Shown piece by piece: positions 20,886 to 32,325 of a stretch of 64,000 nt of DNA. The notes under the pieces were generated by a model. That model worked only from the letters and a program-made list of their open reading frames with translations. It was not told where the DNA came from and ran no database searches. The DNA is from Cystobasidium ongulense. Its lineage: Eukaryota > Basidiomycota > Cystobasidiomycetes > Cystobasidiales > Cystobasidiaceae. Both the position numbers and the translations under genes were made by a program. The stretch's first letter is position 1. Each line of letters starts with the position of its first letter. The stretch covers positions 1,508,293 to 1,572,292 of the forward strand of contig BQUP01000006.1 of the NCBI GenBank assembly GCA_022835595.1. Direction: 5' to 3'.

Positions 20886-20950
20886 AAGAGAGTAGAGAAG
20901 AGATGACTCAGATGAGAAGAGAAGAGAAGAGAAGAGAGAGACGCGACAGA
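20886..20950. repeat. GA-rich purine tract
   Basis: Repeated AGAAGAG-type units on the plus strand, that is, a CT-rich leader on the coding (minus) strand of SPE3-LYS9. Such pyrimidine-rich leaders are common in fungal genes. Confidence 0.6.
20904..20910. promoter_or_regulatory. Gcn4/Cpc1-type site TGACTCA upstream of SPE3-LYS9
   Basis: A perfect palindromic TGACTCA lies about 195 nt before the SPE3-LYS9 start. General amino-acid control through bZIP factors of the Gcn4 family uses this site at lysine genes in other fungi. It sits inside a purine-rich (GAGAA) tract. Function here is inference. Confidence 0.5.
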
Positions 20951-21145
20951 GTTGCGACTCGCCAGTTCTCACTTGAACGCTGTGGTTGATCGGCTTGCAT
21001 GAAGGTCACGCTCTGGCAGGCACTTGACCTTTGTACATGCTCGACTGCAATACAGCATCCCTTGCATCCGAGGACACCTTTCTAGTACCCTGCGAATAGC
21101 TGGCAACTGACCGCCTCAAAGGGCCAAACACTGCTTGTCCCGCCA

Positions 21146-22920
21146 ATGCCGCCCAAACGCAAAGGCAAAGGAAGAGCTGCTGCCGAGCCGACCAGCCACG
21201 ATGAATTCATGGAAGCGGCTTCCTATCAGGTAATTGTGTTGCATGGACTTTGCTGGTTGGTAGATGGAGGTCCAGCTAAGACTACCCCCGCAGGAAGATC
21301 AAGCAACACGCTATCAATTCGTGGGTCACCTCTACAACGGTGCATAAGAAGCTGGGTTGACTGAAAAGCTGCTCCCCGAAGGGCGATAAAGCGCAAAGAC
21401 ATTACGAAGAGGCTGCTAGGCTCTATGCTGCAGCTCTCCAGCTGCCCGGGCTTCCACAAGACGAGCAGTACGACACACAGTACAACCTGTAGGTCGGCAA
21501 AAGATTATAATTAAATCGGTACGCGGAAATGATCTAATGTTTCATCATCCCTTCCAGCGCTCGAATACTGTATACGCTGGCCACTGAAATATATGGCCTG
21601 CCCAGGTGCTATGATCTCCTCACACAGGCTATAGATGGCTTCCGAGCATGCGATGCGTACTCGGTATCGGACAAAACGGATGCAGCTTTTAATCTGGCGC
21701 AAGCTTTGCAGACATTGGGAGAATATGTCAGCGAGAGTGTTCCAAGCAGCTCGGTTTATAGCCTTCCGAGACCGGAAGTAATATGGAAGGAAGCCAGGCA
21801 AATCTTGGAGTCGGTGCGGCAGGATCAATTATTGCGCATGTCGACTGTCAATTCGCATGTTGATGCAGCTGAAGAGGAGGCATTAGAAAGTGACGCAGGC
21901 TTGGCAGCCGAAACGGCTGCTGTAGAAGAGAAAGTCGTCACACCTTCTACTGTCATCGAAACAATCATAGCCGCGATCCAAGCAGACATTTCTATAGCCG
22001 AGACTACTGGACTCTCAGACGACGGAGATCTAATCAATCTACTCAACGCTGCAACAAGTCTGGATGCGGCGGATGGATATATGGTTGCAGAGATACGCGC
22101 TGCCAAGCATGAGTTCGTCAAGGTCAAGATGCGTCTACAACTTGAACACAATGAGGTACCAGTTGCGCAAGAATTACAGAATACGATTGGTGAACAGCGA
22201 CAGGTCTTAGCGTCTTCGAGGAGGCCAGACCCTGCAGGCATCAGTGATCTCGCAGACACTCTCGTACTGGCTGCAGAGGCCATGTTGGCGGGGTCTGTCT
22301 CGGCCGACCGTCCTCGTGAACTCATTGAAGAAGCTCTCAGCTTGTACGGCCAAGCTAGATCAATCCTTGGCAACCCTTTACAGCGACCTTCTTCGACTCC
22401 AGCACATCATGTTCCTTCTCTTCTTTCAGCCAATTTTCAAGCCTGTGCACAAGCTCACGTACTTCTTGCCATAGTCGGTTCAACAACGGAAGGATTTGAG
22501 AATTCAGTACAAATGAACGAAGCAAAAAGACTAGCTCTTGAAGGGCTGAACAGTACTGAGGGGACGTTCAAAGCTTTGCCACCCACAGCGAATGGTCTCG
22601 TCAAATTCGCAAAAAACCTACGCAGCGCACAAAGGGAGGATTATCGCACGATTTTAGCGACGAGAGATTCAGTACTCGCTGTTGTACGGGTTTTCCTACT
22701 AGAACGCTTGTTAAGTGGAGGAACGCAACCATTCGGAGAGCAGGAAAGGGGACTGCAAGCATTGCTGAAAGCCACTTGGCCGGATACAAACGATCTTAAA
22801 CATGTCATGGAAGAGTACGTGAGCGAAATGCAGACGGATGGAATTGGTAGGCTTGTTCAGAAACGTCTCGGAACGTCTGAGCAGCATACCTGGAGCGACT
22901 TCGTCAATGTAGCGACATAG
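21146..22920 (+). CDS. TPR-like helical-repeat protein of unknown function
   Basis: The four exons are 21146-21229, 21294-21320 (27 nt), 21382-21488 and 21558-22920, giving 526 residues. The N-terminus MPPKRKGKGRAAAEPTSHDE is basic and may be a nuclear signal. TPR-like helix pairs follow: AQRHYEEAARLYAAALQLPG, YNLARILYTLATEIYG and AFNLAQALQTLGEYV. The rest is almost all alpha-helical by composition, with acidic linker residues around 230-260. No enzyme motif, signal peptide or membrane segment is visible. I do not recognise the family; a chaperone or scaffold role would be a guess. Confidence 0.85.
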
Positions 22921-23143
22921 TATTGTAGAGAATTGTCCGGTTGTAACGAGAGTTTAGCTGATAGAACCATTCTTTGCCAAGGGGTAATTGACTGCATCTT
23001 TGGCTTTGTGATTAGCTTGCTGCAAGGTTAATTTTCAGAAACAGTGCCTTTTCACGTGCCCTCTTGATCGCTTCGAGGTAGTCTCGAGAGGCGCTCTTCG
23101 GCAAGGTTTGACGAGGTCTGTCTTGCCCACATTCGGCCCAACC

Positions 23144-24133
23144 ATGCAGGTAAGACTATTCAAAGAGACGTACTCTTAGCATATGCCGGATGCTTACCCG
23201 TCGCGTCTCAGGTGCTGGACGCCCACTGCGGCTTCTTGTCTAATTTCGAAGTGCTTCAACTTCTCCAGGAGGATGTTGCAGAGCAAGACGTCCATGTGAA
23301 GGCGCTCAAGGAGACGTTTGCGCAAATGAAGAAGAAGAGATACAATCAGGATGCAGCCAAGGCAGAACCATACCTAGATTTCCAGGATCAATTGACCAAG
23401 ATTGTGCCACACAATGTGCGAACGCTGCAAGTGGAAGTAAGCTACCAAAATCCTTGAGATACCTGTTGCGGCAGCCCACTCCCGCGTGGGTGCTTCTCTA
23501 ACCCACGTGCATAGTCTCTACAGTACTTACGGCAGAAAGACCTGCCTTGTAGGCTTCAAAATGCACAACAGATTGCCGAGATTGCAAAGGCGATCGAGCA
23601 GATACCATCTATCCCAGACCAGCCAGGCGTTCGAGGCAGCAATGCACTCACGAAGACAGAGAAGCTCGTAATGATTAACATGGCGCCTGTCAGCTTGGTC
23701 GACCTGACTATCGTACGTCTTCTTTCACGTGAAGATATGTCGTTAGCGGACTTGAACTGATAATAGAGGTTGCATACTTTCCAGATTGTCGACGAGCTCG
23801 ACGCCCGCTTCTCAGAAGAGGCTCAACAGCAACTCATAAACGTGTTCCTCGAGCACTATGGCGCTGAGATTGGTATGGCACCTATTGAGCCAGGACAGGG
23901 CGAGGATATTCAAGCCGAAGAATTTGGCGATGAGGAGGCCCACGATGAAGGCATGGATTATGACGAGACTCAAGATTTACCTGAAGAAGAAGACGATCTC
24001 GGTAAGCTCCAATTCTGAATTAACGTATATCGCGCTGTAGTGGCTAATTCGCTGCATTGCCACAGTCGACGAAGGCCTGGGTGACGGGGGCAGAGACGCC
24101 GAAGTTCGCGAACTAGACGAAGCTGCGGATTAA
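23144..24133 (+). CDS. RPC17: RNA polymerase III subunit C17/RPC9
   Basis: This subunit is part of the C17-C25 stalk of RNA polymerase III and contacts the initiation factor TFIIIB. The five exons are 23144-23149, 23212-23436, 23515-23712, 23785-24001 and 24066-24133, giving 237 residues. The first coding exon is only ATG CAG. MQVLDAHCGFLSNFEVLQLL matches the family N-terminus, where an HRDC-like helical domain begins. LQYLRQKDLPCR and then KLVMINMAPVSLVDL with IVDELDARFSEEA are the conserved C-terminal HRDC signature. The last 70 residues are strongly acidic, longer than in yeast Rpc17. It does the same job that the tRNA gene at 1242 depends on, though they are not linked. Confidence 0.9.
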
Positions 24134-24306
24134 GCTGACCGCAGTCTGCACATCATAATTGACCCCTTCATACTTAACACCATGTAAAGCTTTGCGCAAC
24201 GCACTGCCGGACTTTTTACATTGTTGTTGTGCATATTTGTCTTTTACTGCAACAGTCAGATAACGATATAACAAATGCTATCTTATACATAAGAGCATCT
24301 GGATGT

Positions 24307-27300
24307 CTAGTCCATAGGCCCCGCTGATCCTGCCGGAACTTTATCATCGTATGCCGAAGCATTGTGCCGACCGCCCGGAGGTCTGAACGCTGCTCCTTGT
24401 CCTCCTCCCAGATTGTCAGCATGTTCGCCCACGCGAGATCTACCTGCAATTCCGCCCATGAGTCGTCCAGGAGGCGATGCGAGCCTTTGGCGCTTGGCAG
24501 CTGGATCATTACGATCCCATCCCTGAGATGATCTGCCTGCTATGGCCATCTCTTTGCTGGTGCCAGGTGGCATCGGATACCTCTCTTGTGGACGCATGCT
24601 CATAGGAGCAGCGTGTGAGTAGGCCATATTTGGTATGTGATTGGTCATGTTTGTTGCGTGATTACCGGCCATCATACTCATAGCTCCGTTAGAAGTAGGG
24701 TATCTGAGGCAGTATATATTAGCTATGACCTGGCGAACACGTCAAATGGAGACTTACCCTCCCATAGGAGCCACATTCGGGTATCCTGCTTGCTGAGGCG
24801 GAAGGAAACCCTGCGGTGCGACAGGCCGGGGCGGCAATCCTGCACGAGCCGGTTGCATCGCCATCATAGGTTGTGGAGCTTGCTGCTGCATGCTGGAAAC
24901 TTGCATTGGGGGGCGGTTGCCCCAAGCATCTGCTTGCATAGTTGGCACGGCAGGGCCAGGTTGTTGTACAACTTGCGGCTTTTGAACAGGAGCAGCTGGT
25001 CGAACCGTGTGATTTGACCCCTTGAAAGCAGCTTCCTGCGCAGCTCTAGCCTTTTCACCACCTTGGCCTTGGCGCTCTTCAACTGCCTTGCGCTTGTCGT
25101 ACTCGTGTGAGGACGGGAATGCTCGAACACTTCCAACTGCAGCCGGCAGCGGCTCAGTCCAGAACCAATCGTGGTCTAAAGCTTGATCAGCCGTCAAGCG
25201 GACTTCTGGATCGTAGACTAGGAGTTTATCCAGTAAGTCTGCCAGTTCATCGGAAAACCTAGCGAAGGAAGATGCAATTAGTTGGTTGGCGCCATTATTG
25301 ACAACAGAGGTAGCTTGAGTCTTACCTCGAGAACTCTCGCTTGACGTTGCGAGCCCCTCGTTGTATCTGAATGGCGTTACTTTCCGGTAGATTATCCCAC
25401 CCTGGCATCGATATATCGTCAATCGACCCGCACATCTGTACGATACGAGAGATTTGGTCAAGGTCACTAGACCCCGTAAAAACAGGATGTCTGAAGAACA
25501 TTTCGCCGATAACGCATCCTACACCCCACATGTCGATGGCAGGGCCATATGCTCGGAGGCCGAGGAGGAGCTCCGGCGGACGGTACCAACGGGTGACAAC
25601 ACAGTTGGTGTATTCCTATCAGTACAAATCTCGCTCAGTAAAACTCCCCCAACGATTTCCGAACGATTACTCACTCTTCGTTTGCCTTTTGTTTGAGATT
25701 CTACGGATCTCGCCAGACCAAAGTCTGCGATTTGTAGGACTCCATCATCGGATATTAATAGATTGGCTGCTTTCATATCACGATGAAGGATCTTATTCTA
25801 CGCAAAAAGATTTATCAGTATGGCGTAAAAGATGGTCACGAATAAAGTCTTACTCTGTGTAGATAACTTGTGCCGAGAAGCAGTTGTCTTGAATACAGCT
25901 TGAGCAGTGATTGATCTAAGCGAAGGATCTTTTTGTTCTCGAGTAAACCAGCCAAATCGTGAGCCATGTAAGGGAATACCATGTATATTGCTCCCCTCCG
26001 GAAAGAGGCGTGGTCACCTATATTGAGCTATCAGCCGCGGTCCCGCTAATCTTCGCATGTATAGGCTACGTACCACTCTGATATGCCATATCAACAACAG
26101 GCACAACGTTCGGGTGATGCAAGGTCTTGAGAATTCTGATTTCCCGGAGTGCCGTGATGGGAACGCCGTCCATATCGTTGTGCATGACGATCTTCTTCAA
26201 TGCAACCACATCGCCCTCATTAACTCGGCTCGTGCCGACGCTGTCATGTTCTTCGGTTCCCTTTCCTTGCCGACTCCGTCGTTTGCCTGCTTTCCTGAAG
26301 CGCCTTTCGTGCTCAGCCGCCGGCATTAAAGCGACCGAGCTTTCTTTCCGGCGCGCCTTGTGCACTACCCCGAAAGTACCTTCTCCGAGCTTCTCTTCTA
26401 GGATGTACTGGCTTAACGCCGAGGCTCCGAAGAGTGTGAAAGATCTGGCTTCTACTTTTTCGAGACTTGAGGAGGCTGGAGCATCGCTGGTACGCACCTC
26501 CATCGCTTCCTCTGTCTCATCTTCCCAGGGCGACACGACCTTCTCAGGAGCCGAACGCGGCGGTGTGGGTAGAAAGAAAGGCGTTGCAGCTTGAGGTAAT
26601 GGAGGAATGATGGCGGAGCTTGCTTTGTGCGCAGCGCCAGGACGTTCAGGCAAACCCGCGACAGGCTTTGCAGGCAAAGAAGGAGTGGAAGGGAGACTCT
26701 TTCTGGCGCTGGCCAACTCGCGGTCGAAATGGCGGGGAGCTCCGGGTTCATCATGGAAATCTGGAGCCCGTTTGGATGATCTTCGCTCTGGATCATCGGG
26801 AGAATAGCTCGAACCGCGCCTCCAGACATTGCCTTTTGTACTTCCTGACTGATCTGGCCTGCGGGTGTGATACGAACGATCATCTCGTTCACGCGTGCGG
26901 CTTTCTTCGTGGTCCCGCTCTCTACCATGTTCTCGAGTGTGTCGACGATCTCTAGACTTGTCGCCATCGTGATAAGGTTGCCGGCTATCTTCACCATAAG
27001 AATCGTAGCCTGACCTACGATTGTTATCATCCTCGTTACGTCGTTTGCTACTTTTGTAGTCGTCGTCGTAATCACGATGTCGCCTCGTTGATGTATCGTA
27101 ACTCCGGTCATAATAGCGGGAGCTGCGTGGACTGCGATAGGTTGATTCCCAATGATCACCTTGGGACCTACCAAATGAAGCTTTGCGACGATCGTCGTCG
27201 ACCTCTCGTCTGTATTCAGCTGGCTTAGCGCTAGATATGCTGTCGCTCAGTGGGAAAGGACTAGATCTGGACCTTGGGGTTTGCCGCCCACGGACTTCAG

Positions 27301-28282
27301 TGGTTTCACCAACATCTGTAGCTATCTCTTCTCCTTCTTCAAGTTCTTCGCCCTCTTCTTGCTCTTTCGCTTTGCCCTTGCCAATTGTCTGAGACCATTC
27401 TTGCGGCGTTGAAGGTCTTCGGGGAAGCGATGACGGACGAGGCGGCGGCGGTGGCGGCGGCGCAGCGGGAGACGGAGGTCTTGCTTCTGACGGAGGAGAT
27501 GGAGGCCTTCTTTGGATAGGTGGAGGCCTGGCTTGACTACCATTCTCGTGTCTGGGTGGCGGAGTAAACGAAGGTCCTGGCTCTGTGAAAGATGGAATCT
27601 TCGGGGCAATCATGACATTGCCATATCCTTTGCCGATGGCATTTGATGGTGCTTGCTGAGGTAAGGGTGATGAGAAGGAAGAGGTAGGTCCTGAAGTCGT
27701 TGAACTTGCGGCAGCACCCTTCATTTTAAAAGGCATCGCCATCATACGCGGTTTCGGTGGCAGACTTGCAGGTAGATGGGGTGGTTTTATACTTATTTGA
27801 TTCATAGACAGGCCACGGCTTGCTGGAGATGCTGCATTATGAGCGGTGGTCATGCTGGCAGAGCCTGTTGCGGAACTGCTCTCAATTTCGGCTTCGCCGA
27901 GCTGGCGAAGATCCCCATTACTGCCATGGCTCCTGCCTTTGATGTTGAGACCGTGGCCGTTGGGAGTACTTGAATCAGATGATGGCCCGCCAATTGCTGC
28001 ACCTTTGATTGACAAGCCGGAAGCTGTTTGACCGACGCGATTTGCTCTGGGAAGTGAATCCTCGTCGAAGAGACTAGGTCTTGGTGCATTCCGACCTGCA
28101 ATTGGCTTGGACAAGCCTATTTGAATGCTAGGCCGCTTATTTGTATCGTGAGCACTTGAGCTGCTGCCTCTGTAGGAAGCTCCATTGCCCTGGCCATTCG
28201 CAGCTGGAGCACTGCTGCTGGACGTAGGCAGCTCCCCATCTTCGACTTCGCCGTCTTCAGCCATCTGGCGCGGATGAGGCAT
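24307..28282 (-). CDS. BUR1: BUR1/CDK9-type cyclin-dependent kinase with long N-terminal extension
   Basis: Predicted transcription-elongation kinase acting on the RNA polymerase II CTD and Spt5. The six exons are 28282-26074, 26017-25854, 25797-25675, 25615-25326, 25258-24758 and 24703-24307, giving 1227 residues. The kinase starts near residue 620 with the Gly-rich loop [14 protein letters not shown]. About 45 extra basic and acidic residues then come before [24 protein letters not shown] is the PSTAIRE-equivalent helix, of PITALRE type. [12 protein letters not shown] is the catalytic loop, DFGLARS is the DFG segment, and [14 protein letters not shown] is the activation-loop end. The [22 protein letters not shown] segment (in two parts here) is typical of Bur1/CDK9. 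Residues 1-600 are disordered: Ser/Pro-rich, then Arg/Asp/Ser-rich ([10 protein letters not shown]). The tail is Gln/Met/Pro-rich. Confidence 0.92.
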
Positions 28283-28787
28283 TGTCAACAGCCCTAAATC
28301 GTCGAGAAGCTGTGAGATTGTGATGTCGTGCGAAAGGCTCCTCTTGCATCAAGCCATGCACGCCGTGGCTGCTGCCATCAATTGCAGCTCCAGTCACCTT
28401 GGGCGTTGACCGTTTTGACGAGACGCGCAGACGGGACGTATTCCTGAGAACACCTAGTCACGCAGGTGAGAATATCACCAATTGGATTGTTCGTGGTGAA
28501 TCAGCTCGAAGCAGTCTGGCGAGTGCAACAAATGGAAGGCGATTAAGCAGCTTGATCGGGCTTGTCTTGTAGCTGGCAATCTTCTACTTCGCCCAACCTC
28601 GCCATAAATCTGGATTGTAGCTGGCTGACTCTTGATAGCCCTCGTCCATCCCCGAGCTAGTAGCAGCTCCAGGAACTATCAGCGCACACCTCCGACTGCT
28701 GTCCATTTCAAAAAGTCGTTGGCCACCAAGCCGCAAATTCTCCAGACTCACTTTGCAAGAAACTGCAACGAGCAGTCAAGCGCAGCA
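28283..28787. promoter_or_regulatory. Divergent promoter, BUR1 and NOP4
   Basis: A 505-nt region between the two divergent start codons. No supported reading frame, repeat or RNA gene. Confidence 0.5.
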
Positions 28788-31700
28788 ATGGCTCCTCCCA
28801 GAAGCGAGAAGAAAGCCGACCAGGTCGCTTCATCGAGCAAAGGTGGTGCTGGTGCCTCTAGCGAGTGAGTCCAGGCTAGACACCGCGTCCTGCATGTTCT
28901 ATACCAAACTGACGCTTTCTCGTGGTAACTTTCCAGCGAGTCGGCCACAACTCTCATTATCTCCTCACTACCGCCAAAGTACACTTCAGACTCCCTCAGC
29001 ACCCTCCTGTCGTCTGTCGGACCTATCAGGAATGCCTTCATCGTCACCGAACAAGGAGAAGATAAGCGTTCAAAAGGATATGGTTTTGCCAAATTCGTAC
29101 TCAAGGATGATGCTGAAAAGGCCATCTCGGACCTAAATGTAACTATAATTGATGGAAAGAAAATCGGCGTTCAATGGGCAAAGAGACGCCAGCGTATCGG
29201 CAAGCCAGAAGATGAAGTAGTTACACCAGTAGTCGCCACCGAGGAAGTCAAGGAGAACGTCGGCAATGCTTATGCCGCTCGCCGAGCTAATCAGCGTGAA
29301 CAGAGGCAAGTTGGATCCTACATCGACAACAAGGCGGATAGTCGTACAGTCGTCCTTGAAGGAGGTCTAGACACTTCGTTGCCGGAAAATAAAAAGGCTC
29401 TGCAGAACAGGCTGAAAAAGGTCGTAACCGGCATTAACACTGGCCAAGGATCTCTCACGCCTGCCGATCTAGTCATCAAACCCTCGACAATCAAGGGCAA
29501 GCTCACCGACCCCGAGAGTGGAAAGGTTGAAGACATCATCAAGCCCGTTACGTTCATCGAGACACCTAACGCGCGCACTGCAGCGCAATTGGCCGAAAAA
29601 TTGCACAATACAGTTCTCAAAGGTCATTTGTGTTTGTGCAAGTCAAAATATGAAAGCGATCTGCTTACCAGGAAAGGTAGCAAGCAGGCAGTAGGCCGTT
29701 TGATTGTCCGAAATCTTGGCTTTGACGTGAGTCTGTACTACTTCTAGAGATAGACGTCGCATTCGCAATACTGATCAAAAGCTTCATTGTCTCAGGTTAC
29801 TGAGCAGGACATTGCAGCTATGTTTGCTCCTTTTGGCCTCATTCAGAACATTCAAGCCCATCGAGGTTTTGCTTTCGTTTGGTACATGAAGCCTGATGAT
29901 GCAGACAAAGCTATGGCCGCTGTCAATGGCAAGCGAATCTATCCTGGTCTTTACAAAGACCGCATCGAAGAGAGTGCAAACCACAAGCTCAGCTCTATCG
30001 TACGAAAAGAAGAGAAAGGTCGTATTGTCGGGGTTAAAGGTCGTATAATGGCCGTTGATAAAGCTCTTAGCAAAGATGTGTACGACAAGGCCGAAGCGGA
30101 TGGAAAGCTGGCGGCTGCAGTGGTCGCGGAAAAGGTAAGAACCCCAGACACGAACAACTGTGTGGATCTGAGGATACTGACTGTCCCTCCACAGCCTGTT
30201 ACAAACGAAGACGGTGAAGAGGGAGAAAAAGATAGTGAGGAGGAAGACTCAGAGGATGAGGATGAGGATGAAGAAGAGGAGGATGACGAAGATGCGGAGT
30301 TATCTCCCGTTGAGCTCGATGACTTAGAGCCACCTTCGGACGCAGAAGAGTCAGAGGAAGAATCAAAGCCCCAGGAGAATCAAGGAACTACGTTATTTGT
30401 TCGTAATGTTCAGTTTGAAGCTACCGAGGACGAGTTATATGCACTGTGAGTTTCATTGGGTGGCAGCTGACTACCTCTTGTACTGATCTACTCTTTTGCA
30501 GCTTCAAATCTTTCGGCCCTGTTAAGTATGCTCGAGTTGTGATGGATCCAGTAACCAAAAGATCTCGAGGAACTGGCTTTGTCAGCTTTTATAGGGAGGA
30601 AGATGCCATCAAATGCCTAGAAGAATCCGAGAGGCTTGAGAGCCTTACCAGAACTAGTATATCCTCTGCTAAGGGCAAGACTGCTCAACCGCCTTCCCTG
30701 CTTACGATCGATCCTTCTTCAAGTACTGCAGCTTCGCTTACCCTTCACGGCAGAGTACTGGGTGTGTCTGAGGCTGTCTCAAAAGGAAGTGCAGACAAGT
30801 TGCGCGAAGAGCGGGACAGAAAGGGCCAGACTAAGGATAGAAGAAATCTGTATCTGATGCATGAAGGAGGTACGTCACTACGGTTCCTTTGGCTCCTTCC
30901 GAACGTTTTACTAATTGTGTCTCCAATATAATCAGCCATTCTTCCAGACTCGCCTTTAGCTGCGTCACTTGTAGCTGCTGATTTACAAGCTCGACAGGAG
31001 TCTTTCGAAGCACGCAGAGGTCTTCTTCGAACCAATCCCTCTCTTTACATCTCGAGGACTCGTCTTGCCATACGACAAATCCCACTCTTCGTGTCCGAAG
31101 GCATGCTTCGCCGCTTAGCCGGCTGGGCAATTAAAGCCTTCAATAACGATGTCAAAGCGGGCAAGCGATCCAAACTCACTCTTGACGAGTTACGAGAACC
31201 GGTAGACGCCCTTGGTGCCGTGCCAGCAGCTAAAGTCGAGAAGAGTAAATCACAGCTGAAGAAAGAGCAGAGTAAAGTCAGACAAGTTAAAATGCTGCGA
31301 CAAGAAGATCGAGTAGACATTTTGACAGGCCAGAAAAGGAGCAAAGGTTATGGATTCTTGGAGCTCAACAGCCACGCTGATGCACTACGCGTCGTTCGAT
31401 GGGCCAATGCCAACAACGAAGTCCACAAATTATTCCATAGATGGTGGATTGAGGCTCTCAAAGCATATATCACCACAGCTGAAGAAAAGGCTTCAAAAGA
31501 TGCAGAGGAACAAGCACGTACGAAGCGAATGAAGGAGAAGCTAAAAGAGCTTGAAGCTGAAGATGAAGAAAAGGCCGGCGGTCGACAGGGTAAAACTCTC
31601 ATTATTGAATTTTCCATTGAGAACGCTATCACGGTGAAGCGACGTGCGGAAAAAGTTGAGAAGGTCAGACAGAGAGAGACTAAGCGCAAGCGCGATGCTG

Positions 31701-31846
31701 AAGACGAGGAAGTGGAGGAAGAACCGGTACCAGAACCTGAAGCTCCAATGGCAGTCGATGAAGAAGAGAATAAGAAAGACTCTCGAAATCAGCTCGGATC
31801 AATGATCGGCAAGAAGAGAAGACTAGCTAAGCAAAAGCGCCGATAG
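28788..31846 (+). CDS. NOP4: Nucleolar RNA-binding protein NOP4/RBM28 (four RRMs)
   Basis: Required for maturation of the large ribosomal subunit RNA in the nucleolus. The six exons are 28788-28864, 28937-29726, 29796-30134, 30195-30445, 30502-30869 and 30936-31846, giving 911 residues. RRM1 has TTLIISSLPPKYTSD and KGYGFAKFVL. RRM2 has GRLIVRNLGFDVTEQDI and GFAFVWYMKPDDA. An acidic linker (E/D runs, about residues 407-450) precedes RRM3, with TTLFVRNVQFEATEDELY and RGTGFVSFYREEDA. The fourth domain has SLYISRTRLAIRQIP and KGYGFLELNSHADALRVVRW. The basic C-terminus KKRRLAKQKRR fits nucleolar location. All four RRMs and their spacing match Nop4. Confidence 0.95.
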
Positions 31847-32325
31847 TCCTGCCTTTAGTCTAGTGTTGTTGTGTCATAGTGGCTAACGGCTTACTCTTGT
31901 TGACTAGCAATGTAGGGAGTGCTCTCTAGAATCGTACAAACGCCAGAAAGTTAACGCCTCGGTCTGATCTGTTAATCACATGGTTTTATCGCAGCGATTC
32001 CCAACGAAACTAATTATGCATGCAGGATGGTTTAGCACGATAAGCAGTCCACACAGGCAGTCTTTCGTGTCACAGGCTTGGCTAAGGGAAATTGGCAAAG
32101 AAAACTCCTGCACCTCCTTGCATGAAAGTTCCATTACTCCCGTCCGAAGATTTCGAATATGATATTAATCGCTATTAACCCCTAATACAGTAAGGCTTGC
32201 AACACTTTCGTAAATCAAAGAAAACAATGCGACCGAAGGCATCCAACGTCGGATACAGGCATCCGCATTCTCAAACCCGATACAGCAAGCGGAATAAAGA
32301 TTATTTGTCTTCAGGGTGCCGAAGA
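31847..32325. other. Convergent 3' region, NOP4 and symporter
   Basis: A 479-nt AT-rich gap between converging genes. No supported gene or structured RNA seen. Confidence 0.4.

Larger units (their letters stand above)
20710..21145. promoter_or_regulatory. Divergent promoter, SPE3-LYS9 and helical-repeat gene
   Basis: A 436-nt shared upstream region with the TGACTCA site and the purine tract. No reading frame here is supported. Confidence 0.5.

Noticed and set aside
21825-22373. 182-codon minus frame
   Set aside because: Antisense to the helical-repeat gene; Ser/Ala-rich shadow composition.
26452-27174. 240-codon minus frame
   Set aside because: Shifted-frame shadow of the BUR1 N-terminal low-complexity region.
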